From positions 11,551 to 75,550 of the forward strand of contig CAKPCU010000004.1 in the NCBI GenBank assembly GCA_934148015.1: a DNA stretch of 64,000 nt, given 5' to 3'. Shown piece by piece: positions 46,971 through 54,691 of the stretch. Under the pieces are notes generated by a model. It saw only the letters and a list, made by a program, of their open reading frames with translations, did not search any database and was not told the origin of the DNA. The translations under genes and the position numbers were made by a program. The first letter of the stretch is position 1. Every line of letters starts with the position of its first letter. Source of the DNA: an uncultured Bacilli bacterium (GTDB lineage Bacteria > Bacillota_I > Bacilli_A > RF39 > UBA660).

Positions 46971-46994
46971 TTGTAATTAAGTTTTTTCTTTTTA

Positions 46995-47023
46995 TTTACA
47001 TTCGAACAAACGTATTGTATAAT
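46995..47023 (+). promoter_or_regulatory. recX promoter with LexA-like box in the spacer
   Basis: TTTACA (46995-47000), 17 bases, TATAAT (47018-47023). The spacer contains CGAACAAACGTATT (47003-47016), which matches 12 of 14 positions of the Bacillus LexA consensus CGAACRNRYGTTYC. A repressor there would block the promoter. Confidence 0.55.
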
Positions 47024-47038
47024 ATTTATGGAGGTTAC

Positions 47039-47806
47039 ATGAAGATACTTAAATTTAAAAAAATATCAAATGATAAATATAAGTTGTACTTAGATAATAA
47101 TGAGGAAGTTATTTTGTATGAAGATGTGATAATAAAAAATAACTTATTATTAAAAAAAGAAATTGATGCTAAAGGTTTATGTAAGATTTCTAATGAAAAT
47201 ATATATATGGAAGCTTTAACTAAAGCTATTAATTATATTTCTATTAGAATGAGAAGTAAAAAAGAAATAGAAGATTATTTAAAAAAGAATAATGTAGATG
47301 AAAAAAGCATTGATAAGATTATCATGACACTTATGAAAAAGGGATATATAAATGATGTTTCTTTTACTAAATCTTATATAAATGATCAATTGCTATTAAC
47401 TAATTATGGACCTTATAAAATAAAAAATAATTTAATTAAACTTGGTATTACAACTGATATAATTGATGATGAAATAAATAAAATAGATAAGAATATAATA
47501 AAAGACAGAATAAAAAAAATAATAGAAAAACAATTAAAGATAAAAAAGGGTAGTAGTAATATGATTAAGATTAAGTTACTTAATTATATGAGTAATTTAG
47601 GTTATGATAAGTCTGATATATTGGTGGTACTTTCTTCTTTTTATATTAAAACTGATAAAAACATTTTGGAAAAAGAATATAGTAAATTATATAACAAGTA
47701 TTCTAAAAAGTATGATAAAGAGAAACTTGAGTATTTTATTATTCAAAAATTGTATAGCAAAGGGTATACAAAAGAGGAGATTTTGAGCATCAAAAAAAGT
47801 GCATAA
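47039..47806 (+). CDS. recX: RecX-family regulator of RecA
   Basis: A long RecX of 255 residues with an N-terminal beta region and tandem three-helix repeats: ALTKAINYISIRMRSKKEIEDYLKKNNV, IIMTLMKKGYINDVSFTKSYINDQLLLTNYGPYKIKNNLIKLGI, and a further copy ending LEYFIIQKLYSKGYTKEEI. RecX modulates RecA filaments. I start at ATG 47039 behind GGAGGTT; an upstream ATG at 47015 lies in the -10 region. Control by SOS is suggested by the box in its promoter. It converges on RNase J. Confidence 0.92.
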   Translation: MKILKFKKISNDKYKLYLDNNEEVILYEDVIIKNNLLLKKEIDAKGLCKISNENIYMEALTKAINYISIRMRSKKEIEDYLKKNNVDEKSIDKIIMTLMKKGYINDVSFTKSYINDQLLLTNYGPYKIKNNLIKLGITTDIIDDEINKIDKNIIKDRIKKIIEKQLKIKKGSSNMIKIKLLNYMSNLGYDKSDILVVLSSFYIKTDKNILEKEYSKLYNKYSKKYDKEKLEYFIIQKLYSKGYTKEEILSIKKSA

Positions 47807-47816
47807 AACGCACCTT
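47792..47816 (-). terminator. Terminator after RNase J
   Basis: Read on the minus strand, GGTGC and GCAC pair around a short loop and are followed by seven T. It lies between the ends of recX and the RNase J gene. Confidence 0.65.
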
Positions 47817-47819
47817 TAG

Positions 47820-49502
47820 TTAATCTTTTCTAACATCTAGTATAACAGGTAAGATAATAGGTCTTCTGCCTGTTTTTTCATATACAAATGTTAATATATC
47901 ACTGATTAGAGCACCTTTTAATTCATTATAGTTAACTTGTTTTTTTGTTAATTCTTTGTTTACTGTAATTGTTGCAACGTGTTCTATTTCATTTAATAGA
48001 GCTTCGTTTTCATTAACTAAAATAAATCCTCTTGTAGTAATATTTATTTTACCAAGTAATATGTGTTTAGACATATCTATATTACATATAGCTACTAGTA
48101 TTCCATCATTAGCCATTATTTTTCTATCTCTAATTACAATGTTTTTAACATCACCAATACGGTTACCATCAACGTATATATCATCTGCACCGATGTTTCC
48201 TATGCGTTTTGCACCTTTTTTATTAAGTAAAATAGCATCACCATTACCAAGTAAGAAAGTTTTTTCTTTAGGTATATCACAGTTAATAGCTAAATCTTGA
48301 TGTTTTTTAAGCATTCTATACTCACCATGTATTGGCATAAAGTATTCTGGTTTAAATAATCTAATCATTAATTTTAATTCTTCTTGGTTAGCATGACCAG
48401 ATGTATGTATTTCATTTTCTGGATTATTTACAAAAACTTCAACCCCTTGTAAATATAATTGATTAATTGTTTTAGCAACAGAAGCATTATTACCTGGTAT
48501 TGGGTTAGATGAAAATATAACCGTATCATTTGGTCTTAATTTAATCTGTTTATGAGTGCCATTAGCTATTCTAGATAGTGCAGCAAGTGGCTCTCCTTGT
48601 GACCCTGTACAAAGTAAGCATATTTCTTCTGGTTTTAAAGTATTAGCAACTTCTGGTGAAACAAATATTTTATCATCTTTAATGTATCCACCTTCAATAG
48701 ATATTTCTATATTATTTTCCATACTTCTACCAAATAATGCTATTTTTCTATTATTCTTTTTACATGTTTCAACAATGTGTTTAAGTCTGTATATATTAGA
48801 TGCAAATGTTGCAAGTATTATTCTTCCTTTTTTCTTTTCAAATATTTCTTGCAATTCTTCTTCTACTTTTGATTCACTCATTGAAAAACCAGGTGATAGA
48901 GCATTAGTTGATTCGCTCATTAAAAGTTTAACTCCGCTTTTACCAACCTCGGCCATTTTATGTATATTTGACATAGGACCAATTGGAGTTAAATCAAATT
49001 TAAAGTCTCCTGTTTCGATTATTTTACCGTTAGGTGTTGTAATAATTATTCCATGTGAATCTGGAATAGAGTGAGTTGTTGCAAAAAATTCTACCGTAAA
49101 ATGCTTATATTTTACTTTTGTTTTTTCATCATATACTTTTAAGTTATCATAGCTGATATTTTTATCTTGTAATTTTCTTTTAATTAAACCACAAGCTTGG
49201 TTTGGAGCATATATTACTGGTATGTTAACGCTTTGAAGTAAGTATGAGATACCACCTATATGATCTTCGTGTCCATGAGTTATAAAAAGTGCCTTTATTT
49301 TATCTTCATTTTTCTTTAAAAAGGTAAAATCAGGTATAACGTAATCTATACCCATAAGTTCATCTTTAGGAAACATTACACCAGCATCTACTATAATTAA
49401 CTCATCTTCATGCATGAAAGCATACATATTTTTACCGACTTCTCCTAAACCTCCTAGTGCAACCACCAAAGTATCAGCATGATTCGTATCAAAAATTTTC
49501 AT
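47820..49502 (-). CDS. rnjA: Ribonuclease J
   Basis: Metallo-beta-lactamase/beta-CASP ribonuclease of 560 residues. The zinc motif ITHGHEDHIGG, IPDSHG, ETGDFKFD, SNPIPGN and TSGHANQEELKLM are present, with the RNase J C-terminal domain. It combines 5'-3' exonuclease and endonuclease activity in mRNA turnover and rRNA processing. I start it at 49502 (MKIFDTNHADTLVVALGGLGEVGKNMY), with AAAGGAG 17-23 bases before; the longer frame begins 12 codons earlier, upstream of this RBS, and is less likely. Confidence 0.94.
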   Translation of the reverse strand: MKIFDTNHADTLVVALGGLGEVGKNMYAFMHEDELIIVDAGVMFPKDELMGIDYVIPDFTFLKKNEDKIKALFITHGHEDHIGGISYLLQSVNIPVIYAPNQACGLIKRKLQDKNISYDNLKVYDEKTKVKYKHFTVEFFATTHSIPDSHGIIITTPNGKIIETGDFKFDLTPIGPMSNIHKMAEVGKSGVKLLMSESTNALSPGFSMSESKVEEELQEIFEKKKGRIILATFASNIYRLKHIVETCKKNNRKIALFGRSMENNIEISIEGGYIKDDKIFVSPEVANTLKPEEICLLCTGSQGEPLAALSRIANGTHKQIKLRPNDTVIFSSNPIPGNNASVAKTINQLYLQGVEVFVNNPENEIHTSGHANQEELKLMIRLFKPEYFMPIHGEYRMLKKHQDLAINCDIPKEKTFLLGNGDAILLNKKGAKRIGNIGADDIYVDGNRIGDVKNIVIRDRKIMANDGILVAICNIDMSKHILLGKINITTRGFILVNENEALLNEIEHVATITVNKELTKKQVNYNELKGALISDILTFVYEKTGRRPIILPVILDVRKD

Positions 49503-49604
49503 TATTAAATTTAAACTCCTTTCATAAATTATTAACAAAAAAGAATTAACTATAAGATTATACTATTTTTTTAATAGTTTGTCCATTGCCTTATTAACTA
49601 ATCT

Positions 49605-49633
49605 TTGCATACTATGTAAAATTATAGTATAAT
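49605..49633 (+). promoter_or_regulatory. Promoter of ftsY-ylxM
   Basis: TTGCAT at 49605-49610, 17 bases, TATAAT at 49628-49633, 20 bases before the start codon. Confidence 0.72.
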
Positions 49634-49652
49634 AGCTAATAGGGTGATATTA

Positions 49653-50624
49653 ATGGGAATATTTGATAAGATTAAAAATGTGTTTAAAAAAGAAGATAAA
49701 TCCGTTGAAACATATGATAAGGGTTTATCTAAAACAAGAAAAAGTTTTGTTAATAAACTTGCTAATTTATCTAAAGAATATAATGAGATAAACGATAATT
49801 ATTTTGAAGAATTAGAAGAATTACTTATTAATGCTGATATAGGTGTTAATACCGTAATGAACTTTATGGATAAACTTCAAAAAAGAGTGTTAAAAGAAAA
49901 AATAACTGATCCTAATATGTTAACAGAAATAATAGTAGATGAATTATTTATAATATATGTTAATGAAGATATCTTAATTAATAAGATTAATTATAATGAT
50001 AATGGTCCAACTGTTCTTTTATTTGTTGGTGTAAATGGAGTTGGCAAAACAACTACGATAGCAAAACTAGCTTCTAAATTTAAAGATGAAGGAAAAAAAG
50101 TTTTGTTAGTTGCAGCAGATACTTTTAGAGCAGGAGCTAAAGAACAATTAATATCTTGGGCTAAACGTATAGATTGCAGCGTTGTAAGTGATGATAAAAC
50201 TTATGATCCTGCAAGCGTTGTATATCAAGGACTTGAAAAGGCTGTAAATGATAAATATGATATGGTTTTAATTGATACTGCGGGACGTCTTCAAAATAAA
50301 GTTAATTTAATGAAAGAATTAGAAAAGATAAATAATGTTGCAAGTAAAATAATTCCTGATGCACCACATGAAACTTTTTTAGTAATAGATGCAACAACGG
50401 GACAAAATGGTATTAGTCAAGCTAAATCTTTTAAGGAAATAACTAATTTAACAGGAATTATTTTAACAAAGTTAGATGGTACTGCAAAAGGTGGTATAGT
50501 TTTAGCAATAAAAGAAGAAGTTGGTGTTCCAGTTAGATATATTGGATTAGGTGAGAAAAAAGAGGATTTGCAAGTGTTTGATATAGAAAAATATATATAT
50601 GGTTTATTTAAGGATATGATGTAA
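49653..50624 (+). CDS. ftsY: Signal recognition particle receptor FtsY
   Basis: SRP-type GTPase of 323 residues with a short charged A region, then the NG domain: GVNGVGKTTTIAKLA, VAADTFRAGAKEQL, DTAGRLQNK, TKLDGTAKGG and VPVRYIGLGEKKEDLQVF. It receives Ffh-bound ribosomes at the membrane. ATG 49653 (MGIFDKIKNVFKKED) has AGGGTGA before it. It is coupled to ylxM one base downstream. Confidence 0.97.
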   Translation: MGIFDKIKNVFKKEDKSVETYDKGLSKTRKSFVNKLANLSKEYNEINDNYFEELEELLINADIGVNTVMNFMDKLQKRVLKEKITDPNMLTEIIVDELFIIYVNEDILINKINYNDNGPTVLLFVGVNGVGKTTTIAKLASKFKDEGKKVLLVAADTFRAGAKEQLISWAKRIDCSVVSDDKTYDPASVVYQGLEKAVNDKYDMVLIDTAGRLQNKVNLMKELEKINNVASKIIPDAPHETFLVIDATTGQNGISQAKSFKEITNLTGIILTKLDGTAKGGIVLAIKEEVGVPVRYIGLGEKKEDLQVFDIEKYIYGLFKDMM

Positions 50625-50625
50625 T

Positions 50626-50937
50626 ATGGAAAGTAGACAAAGAATTATAATTTTATATGATTATTATGGGGAATTATTAAGTGATGATAATAAAAAATAT
50701 TTTGAAGACTATTATTTTGATAATTTATCATTAGGTGAGATTGCTGAAAATAATTCTATTAGTAGAAATGCTATACATAAACATATAAAAAATGCTATAG
50801 AAAAATTAGAATTTTATGAAGAAAAACTTAAATTGTATGAAAAAGATAAGAAGATTGATGAATTAATAAAATGTATATCAAATGATGATGAGAAAGACAT
50901 TGTAATTAAGTTTATAGAAAAGTATAAAATGATGTAA
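50626..50937 (+). CDS. ylxM: YlxM, SRP-associated helix-turn-helix protein
   Basis: A 103-residue UPF0122 protein: RIIILYDYYGELLSDDNKKYFEDYYFDNLSLGEIAENNSISRNAIHKHIKNAIEKLEFYEEKLKLYE. It has a sigma region 4-like helix-turn-helix and a C-terminal coiled coil. In Bacillota it is encoded with ffh/ftsY and stimulates SRP function in streptococci. One base separates it from ftsY. Confidence 0.94.
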   Translation: MESRQRIIILYDYYGELLSDDNKKYFEDYYFDNLSLGEIAENNSISRNAIHKHIKNAIEKLEFYEEKLKLYEKDKKIDELIKCISNDDEKDIVIKFIEKYKMM

Positions 50938-51015
50938 ATTGTTGTAAAAAGTATATTAATAGAATAAATTTTATGATATAATATTATCGTAAGTTGAATA
51001 GAAAGGGTGTTATAT

Positions 51016-51243
51016 ATGGCAGAAGCAAAAAAAAATACTAGTTCAAAAACTAAAAAGGTAAAAAGTACCAATCCAGTTGGAAGACCAAGAAAGAAACACG
51101 GTGCAGAAACGCTTTTAAGCAATAAAGATTCATTCAAGTTAAAAAAAGATACTGTGTTTGATAGTGTTATTGATGCACTTATTTTATCTGTTATAATACT
51201 TGCAGAAGTATGTTTAATTGTTTATATGTTTGTTAATAAATAA
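51016..51243 (+). CDS. Small AT-hook-like, tail-anchored membrane protein
   Basis: A 75-residue protein I cannot place in a family. It is Lys-rich from the start (AKKNTSSKTKKVKS), then has PVGRPRKKHG, a match to the AT-hook core (GRPRKK) that binds the minor groove of AT-rich DNA. A single membrane segment at the C terminus (about 49-72) follows, ending FVNK. Such a layout would tether DNA or another acidic polymer to the membrane. The start is ATG 51016 with AAAGGGTG before it. It lies between ylxM and yceD. Confidence 0.72.
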   Translation: MAEAKKNTSSKTKKVKSTNPVGRPRKKHGAETLLSNKDSFKLKKDTVFDSVIDALILSVIILAEVCLIVYMFVNK

Positions 51244-51290
51244 AAAAGGGACTTGTTTAGTTCTTTTTTAAACAATTTTTAGGGGGTAAT

Positions 51291-51770
51291 ATGATTATAG
51301 ATTTAACTAAGTTATTTAATAGTAATTTGTATAAAATAGATGTAAATGGTAAGATAGATGTAGATACATCACTTTTTAAGAATACTGATATCATTAGAAT
51401 GTCTACGTTAGATGTTAGCGGGTTTATATCTTATGATGAAGAACTTCTTATGTTAAATGTTAATGTTAAGGGTGATATGACTCTTCCTTGTAGTCGTACT
51501 TTAAAGGAAGTTAAAGTACCTATTAATATAGATATTGAAGAAGAAATAGATGAAAATAATGAAAAAGTAGTAGAAATTGTGCAAAATAGGGTTGATATTT
51601 TTCCAATTATATGGCAATATATATTAATGGATATTCCTTTAAGAGTTCTTGCACCTGATGCACAAAATTCTATAAATGGTGGAGAAGGATGGCGTCTTAT
51701 AGAAGAAGAGGACGATGAAAAGGAAGAAATTGATCCAAGGCTCATGGCTTTAAGTAAATTTAAAGAGTAA
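51291..51770 (+). CDS. yceD: YceD/DUF177 family protein
   Basis: A 159-residue acidic protein with the DUF177 pattern: LDVSGFISYDEELLMLNVNVKGDMTLPCSRTLKEV, then a C-terminal helix with ILMDIPLRVLAPDA. YceD is nearly always encoded before rpmF, and the plant homologue is needed for 23S rRNA accumulation, so a large-subunit assembly role is inferred. Here too it is 15 bases upstream of rpmF. RBS AGGGGG. Confidence 0.92.
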   Translation: MIIDLTKLFNSNLYKIDVNGKIDVDTSLFKNTDIIRMSTLDVSGFISYDEELLMLNVNVKGDMTLPCSRTLKEVKVPINIDIEEEIDENNEKVVEIVQNRVDIFPIIWQYILMDIPLRVLAPDAQNSINGGEGWRLIEEEDDEKEEIDPRLMALSKFKE

Positions 51771-51785
51771 GGAAGGAGTGATACT

Positions 51786-51992
51786 ATGTTAAAGTTAGAT
51801 ATACAATTATTTGCAGTTCCATTTAGAAAAGTAAGTAAGACTAGAAAAAGAATGCGTCGTACTCACTATAAAATAGAAGCAAATGGTACAGTTAAATGTC
51901 CAAAATGTGGTGAAGCTATAAGACCACATAGAGTATGCCCAAAATGTGGTAATTACAAAGGAAAAGAAGTAATAAAGAAAGAAGAAGCTTAA
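51786..51992 (+). CDS. rpmF: 50S ribosomal protein L32 with Prp-type N-terminal extension
   Basis: The core [20 protein letters not shown] with zinc ribbon CPKC/CPKC (Cys38, Cys41, Cys51, Cys54) is L32. Normal L32 starts MAVPFR. Here the frame begins MLKLDIQLF and then AVPFR, a nine-residue leader differing by one residue (Asp for Asn) from the L27 leader in the same window. The RBS (AAGGAAGG) stands before the leader, and no start codon exists at AVPFR, so the extension must be translated. Cleavage after Phe9 by Prp would give exactly the normal mature N terminus. Confidence 0.95.
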   Translation: MLKLDIQLFAVPFRKVSKTRKRMRRTHYKIEANGTVKCPKCGEAIRPHRVCPKCGNYKGKEVIKKEEA

Positions 51993-52006
51993 TTAAGCTT
52001 TTTTTT
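51983..52006 (+). terminator. Terminator after rpmF
   Basis: AAGCTT (51985-51990) and AAGCTT (51995-52000) form a palindromic six-pair stem around AATT, followed by eight or more T. The stop codon lies inside it. Confidence 0.8.
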
Positions 52007-52048
52007 ATGCTATTATACGTGGTATACTTATTATAGGAGTTGGTTTAT

Positions 52049-52981
52049 ATGAAAAAGAAAAATAAGTCTATAACAAGTTTAATATTATTTATAGGTTTGT
52101 TAGTTTATTTATTTACTTCTAGTTCTTTTAGAACTTCTATTTCAAATGTAAAGGCAAATATTGATAATATATCTAATAAAAGAGATGAGACAAAAAAAGT
52201 AGTAAGTAATTCTGATACGTTAAAGGTTTACATAACTGATGTTGGACAAGCTGATTCTATATTAATTAGAGATGGTAATTATAATGCTTTAATTGATGCT
52301 GGTAATAACAGTGATGGAGAAAGATTAGTTAAATATTATAAAGAACTTGGAATAACGAATTTTAAGTATGTTTTTGCAAGCCACCCTCATGAAGATCATA
52401 TAGGTGGTATGGATGATATAATTAATAATTTTGATATAGAAAACTTTTATATGCCTGATAAATTGTCTACAACAAATACTTTTGAAGATATGTTAGATGC
52501 ACTAGAAAGAAAGAATTTAAAATATATTGTTCCAAAAGTAAATGACAAGTTATCATTAAATAATAGTAATATAGACGTTATTTATGTAGGTAGTGATGTA
52601 ACTGATATAAATGATAGTTCTATAGTACTTAAGTTAAATTATTTTTCTAATTCATTTTTATTTACTGGTGATTTAGGTTCTAATAAAGAAAAGGAGATAT
52701 TAAATAGTGGTGCTAATATAAAAGCTGATGTATTAAAAGTAGGTCATCATGGTTCTAGTTATAGTACTGCATCTTCATTTTTAGACAAGGTAAATCCGTC
52801 TTTTGCAGTGATTAGTGTTGGAAAGGACAATATTTATAAGCATCCAGCATCTTCTACCTTAGAAAAATTAAATAAAAGGGGAATAAAGGTTTATAGAACT
52901 GATTTAGATGGAACTATTTTATTTGAAAGTAATGGAAAGGATATAAGTGTAAGTACATTTGATACTTTAACTAATGGTTAA
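52049..52981 (+). CDS. Secreted/membrane-anchored metallo-beta-lactamase-fold hydrolase, ComEC C-terminal-like
   Basis: An N-terminal signal-anchor segment (about 8-25) is followed by an MBL domain: ITDVGQADSILI, NALIDAGNN, ASHPHEDHIGGMDDI, NSFLFTGDLG, DVLKVGHHGSSYSTA and AVISVGKDNIYKHP. This is the ComEC/Rec2-type MBL subgroup, but without the channel domain (310 residues against about 700). Such stand-alone proteins occur widely in Bacillota, often with a DUF3006 partner, as here. They may be extracellular nucleases or phosphodiesterases. ATG 52049 has AGGAG before it. Confidence 0.88.
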   Translation: MKKKNKSITSLILFIGLLVYLFTSSSFRTSISNVKANIDNISNKRDETKKVVSNSDTLKVYITDVGQADSILIRDGNYNALIDAGNNSDGERLVKYYKELGITNFKYVFASHPHEDHIGGMDDIINNFDIENFYMPDKLSTTNTFEDMLDALERKNLKYIVPKVNDKLSLNNSNIDVIYVGSDVTDINDSSIVLKLNYFSNSFLFTGDLGSNKEKEILNSGANIKADVLKVGHHGSSYSTASSFLDKVNPSFAVISVGKDNIYKHPASSTLEKLNKRGIKVYRTDLDGTILFESNGKDISVSTFDTLTNG

Positions 52982-52985
52982 TATT

Positions 52986-53204
52986 ATGACATATACAGTT
53001 GATTTAATAGATAATGATATAATAAAACTTATAAATGATAAAGATGAAAGTATAGTATACATAAATAAAAATAGTCTTAACTTTGATGTAAAAGAAAATG
53101 ATGTTCTATTATTTGATGGCATGGATTATGTTAAAGATGATAGTAAAAGAAAGGAAAAAATTGACAGAATTAGAAGAAAAATGGAAAGTCTTAAAAGTAA
53201 ATAG
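52986..53204 (+). CDS. DUF3006 family protein
   Basis: A 72-residue protein: MTYTVDLIDNDIIKLINDKDE, then NFDVKENDVLLFDG and a Lys/Arg-rich C-terminal helix. This is the small DUF3006 beta-barrel pattern that regularly accompanies ComEC-like MBL hydrolases. Its function is unknown; a partner role for the hydrolase is inferred from this pairing. ATG 52986 gives the usual family start; the ATG at 52974 lies in the previous gene's stop region and lacks an RBS. Confidence 0.8.
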   Translation: MTYTVDLIDNDIIKLINDKDESIVYINKNSLNFDVKENDVLLFDGMDYVKDDSKRKEKIDRIRRKMESLKSK

Positions 53205-53213
53205 GGCAATTTG

Positions 53214-53242
53214 TTGCATTTTGACTAAAATTTTAATATAAT
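53214..53242 (+). promoter_or_regulatory. Promoter of the trmR operon
   Basis: TTGCAT at 53214-53219, 17 bases, TATAAT at 53237-53242, 26 bases before ATG 53269. Confidence 0.65.
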
Positions 53243-53268
53243 TGTTATGTTAAAGAAGGTGCTATGGT

Positions 53269-53868
53269 ATGGATTATGAATATGTAATTAAAAGAATGGA
53301 AAAATATGCTGATGAAAAAGGTATTCCTATAATGGAAGAAGAGGGTATTAATTTTTTAACTGAGTTTATTAGATTAAATAAAGTTAAGAACATTCTTGAA
53401 ATTGGTAGTGCAATTGGTTATTCTGCAATAAGAATGGCACTAGTTGACAAAGACATTACCGTAACTACCATAGAAAGGGATAAAGATAGATACATAGAAG
53501 CTGTTAAAAACATTAAAAATTTAGAATTAGATGATAGAATAACGCTTATACTTACTGATGCTTTTGATTTTAAAGTTAAAGAAAAGTTTGATCTTATATT
53601 TATCGATGCTGCTAAAAGTCAGTATTTAAAATTCTTTAATAAATTTTCACCTAATCTTACTAAGAAAGGTTATATAATTACTGATAATATTAAATTTCAT
53701 GGGTTAACATTTTCAGATAAGACTAAGTTATCTAGAAATTTAAGAGGACTTATTACTAAATTAGAAACATATATTTCTTTTTTAGAAAATAATAAAGACT
53801 TTAAAACAAGGTTTTTTGATATAGGAGATGGCATTGCTATATCAACTAGAAAGGATAGAAATGAATAA
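53269..53868 (+). CDS. trmR: tRNA 5-hydroxyuridine O-methyltransferase TrmR
   Basis: A class I O-methyltransferase of 199 residues: IPIMEEEGINFLTEF, ILEIGSAIGYSAIRMA, TTIERD, FDLIFIDAAKSQYLKFF and ITDNIKFHG (the usual TDNVL.GL). Adjacent U32 proteins identify it as TrmR (YrrM), which methylates ho5U34 of tRNA to mo5U. It overlaps trhP1 by 8 bases. Without that context it could be called only a caffeoyl-CoA-type methyltransferase. Confidence 0.9.
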   Translation: MDYEYVIKRMEKYADEKGIPIMEEEGINFLTEFIRLNKVKNILEIGSAIGYSAIRMALVDKDITVTTIERDKDRYIEAVKNIKNLELDDRITLILTDAFDFKVKEKFDLIFIDAAKSQYLKFFNKFSPNLTKKGYIITDNIKFHGLTFSDKTKLSRNLRGLITKLETYISFLENNKDFKTRFFDIGDGIAISTRKDRNE

Positions 53869-54691
53869 AAAAATAATACTTAAAATAAATGATCCTAATA
53901 ATATGCAATACCCAGTTAATGGGTTTATTTTAGGTATAGATGATTTTTCAGTTGGTTTTAATAAGACAGTAGATGTTAGTAGTATAAAAAAAATAAGGAA
54001 AGAATATATTGATAAAGAAATTTTTGTAAGTTTAAATAGAGTTGTTTTTAATCATGAATTAGAAACTTACAAAAGTATTTTAAAAGAGTTAGATAATATA
54101 GGATTAGATGGAATAATAGCTGGTGATGTATCTATATTAACTTATAATCTTAAAACTAATATAATATTAGATCAGATGCATTTAAATAATAGTTATTTAT
54201 CTATTAATCATTATTATAATAATGGTTGCTATGGTGCGTATTTAACTGATGATATAACTTTATCTGAAATAAATGAAATAAAGAAAAATACTAAGGCTAA
54301 ATTGTTTAAATTGGTATTTGGTTATAGTATATTATCTTTATCTAAAAGAAAGTTAGTTAGTAATTATAAAGAGTTTTTTAATAAAAATTATGATAGTAGT
54401 TCTTATTTTATTTGTGAAAATAATTCTAGTAATTATTACCCTATAGTAGAAAATAATTTTGGTACTATTATACTTTCTAGTAAGCCAATTAACTTACTTA
54501 GTATAATAGATACACTTGATGTAGATTATATGGTTATAGATGATTATAAAATTAATAAAGATATTAGTTATGTTATAGAAGCTTTTGTAAAGCAAGATAA
54601 ATCTCTTAATAAAAAAATAGATGATGATTTTTTGTGTGATAGAGGTTTTATTGATAAAGAAACAATATATAAGGTGAAATATGATGAATAA
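53861..54691 (+). CDS. trhP1: U32-family tRNA hydroxylation protein TrhP1 (YrrN-like)
   Basis: A 276-residue U32-type protein without the Cys cluster. It has the TIM-barrel-like pattern of YrrN: NGFILGIDDFSVGF, KEIFVSLNRVVFNHEL, IAGDVSILTYNL, NIILDQMHLNNSY. In B. subtilis YrrN and YrrO act together in prephenate-dependent hydroxylation of tRNA U34. I start it at ATG 53861, behind AAAGGA; the longer frame reaches back into trmR. It overlaps trhP2 by 11 bases. Confidence 0.83.
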   Translation: MNKKIILKINDPNNMQYPVNGFILGIDDFSVGFNKTVDVSSIKKIRKEYIDKEIFVSLNRVVFNHELETYKSILKELDNIGLDGIIAGDVSILTYNLKTNIILDQMHLNNSYLSINHYYNNGCYGAYLTDDITLSEINEIKKNTKAKLFKLVFGYSILSLSKRKLVSNYKEFFNKNYDSSSYFICENNSSNYYPIVENNFGTIILSSKPINLLSIIDTLDVDYMVIDDYKINKDISYVIEAFVKQDKSLNKKIDDDFLCDRGFIDKETIYKVKYDE

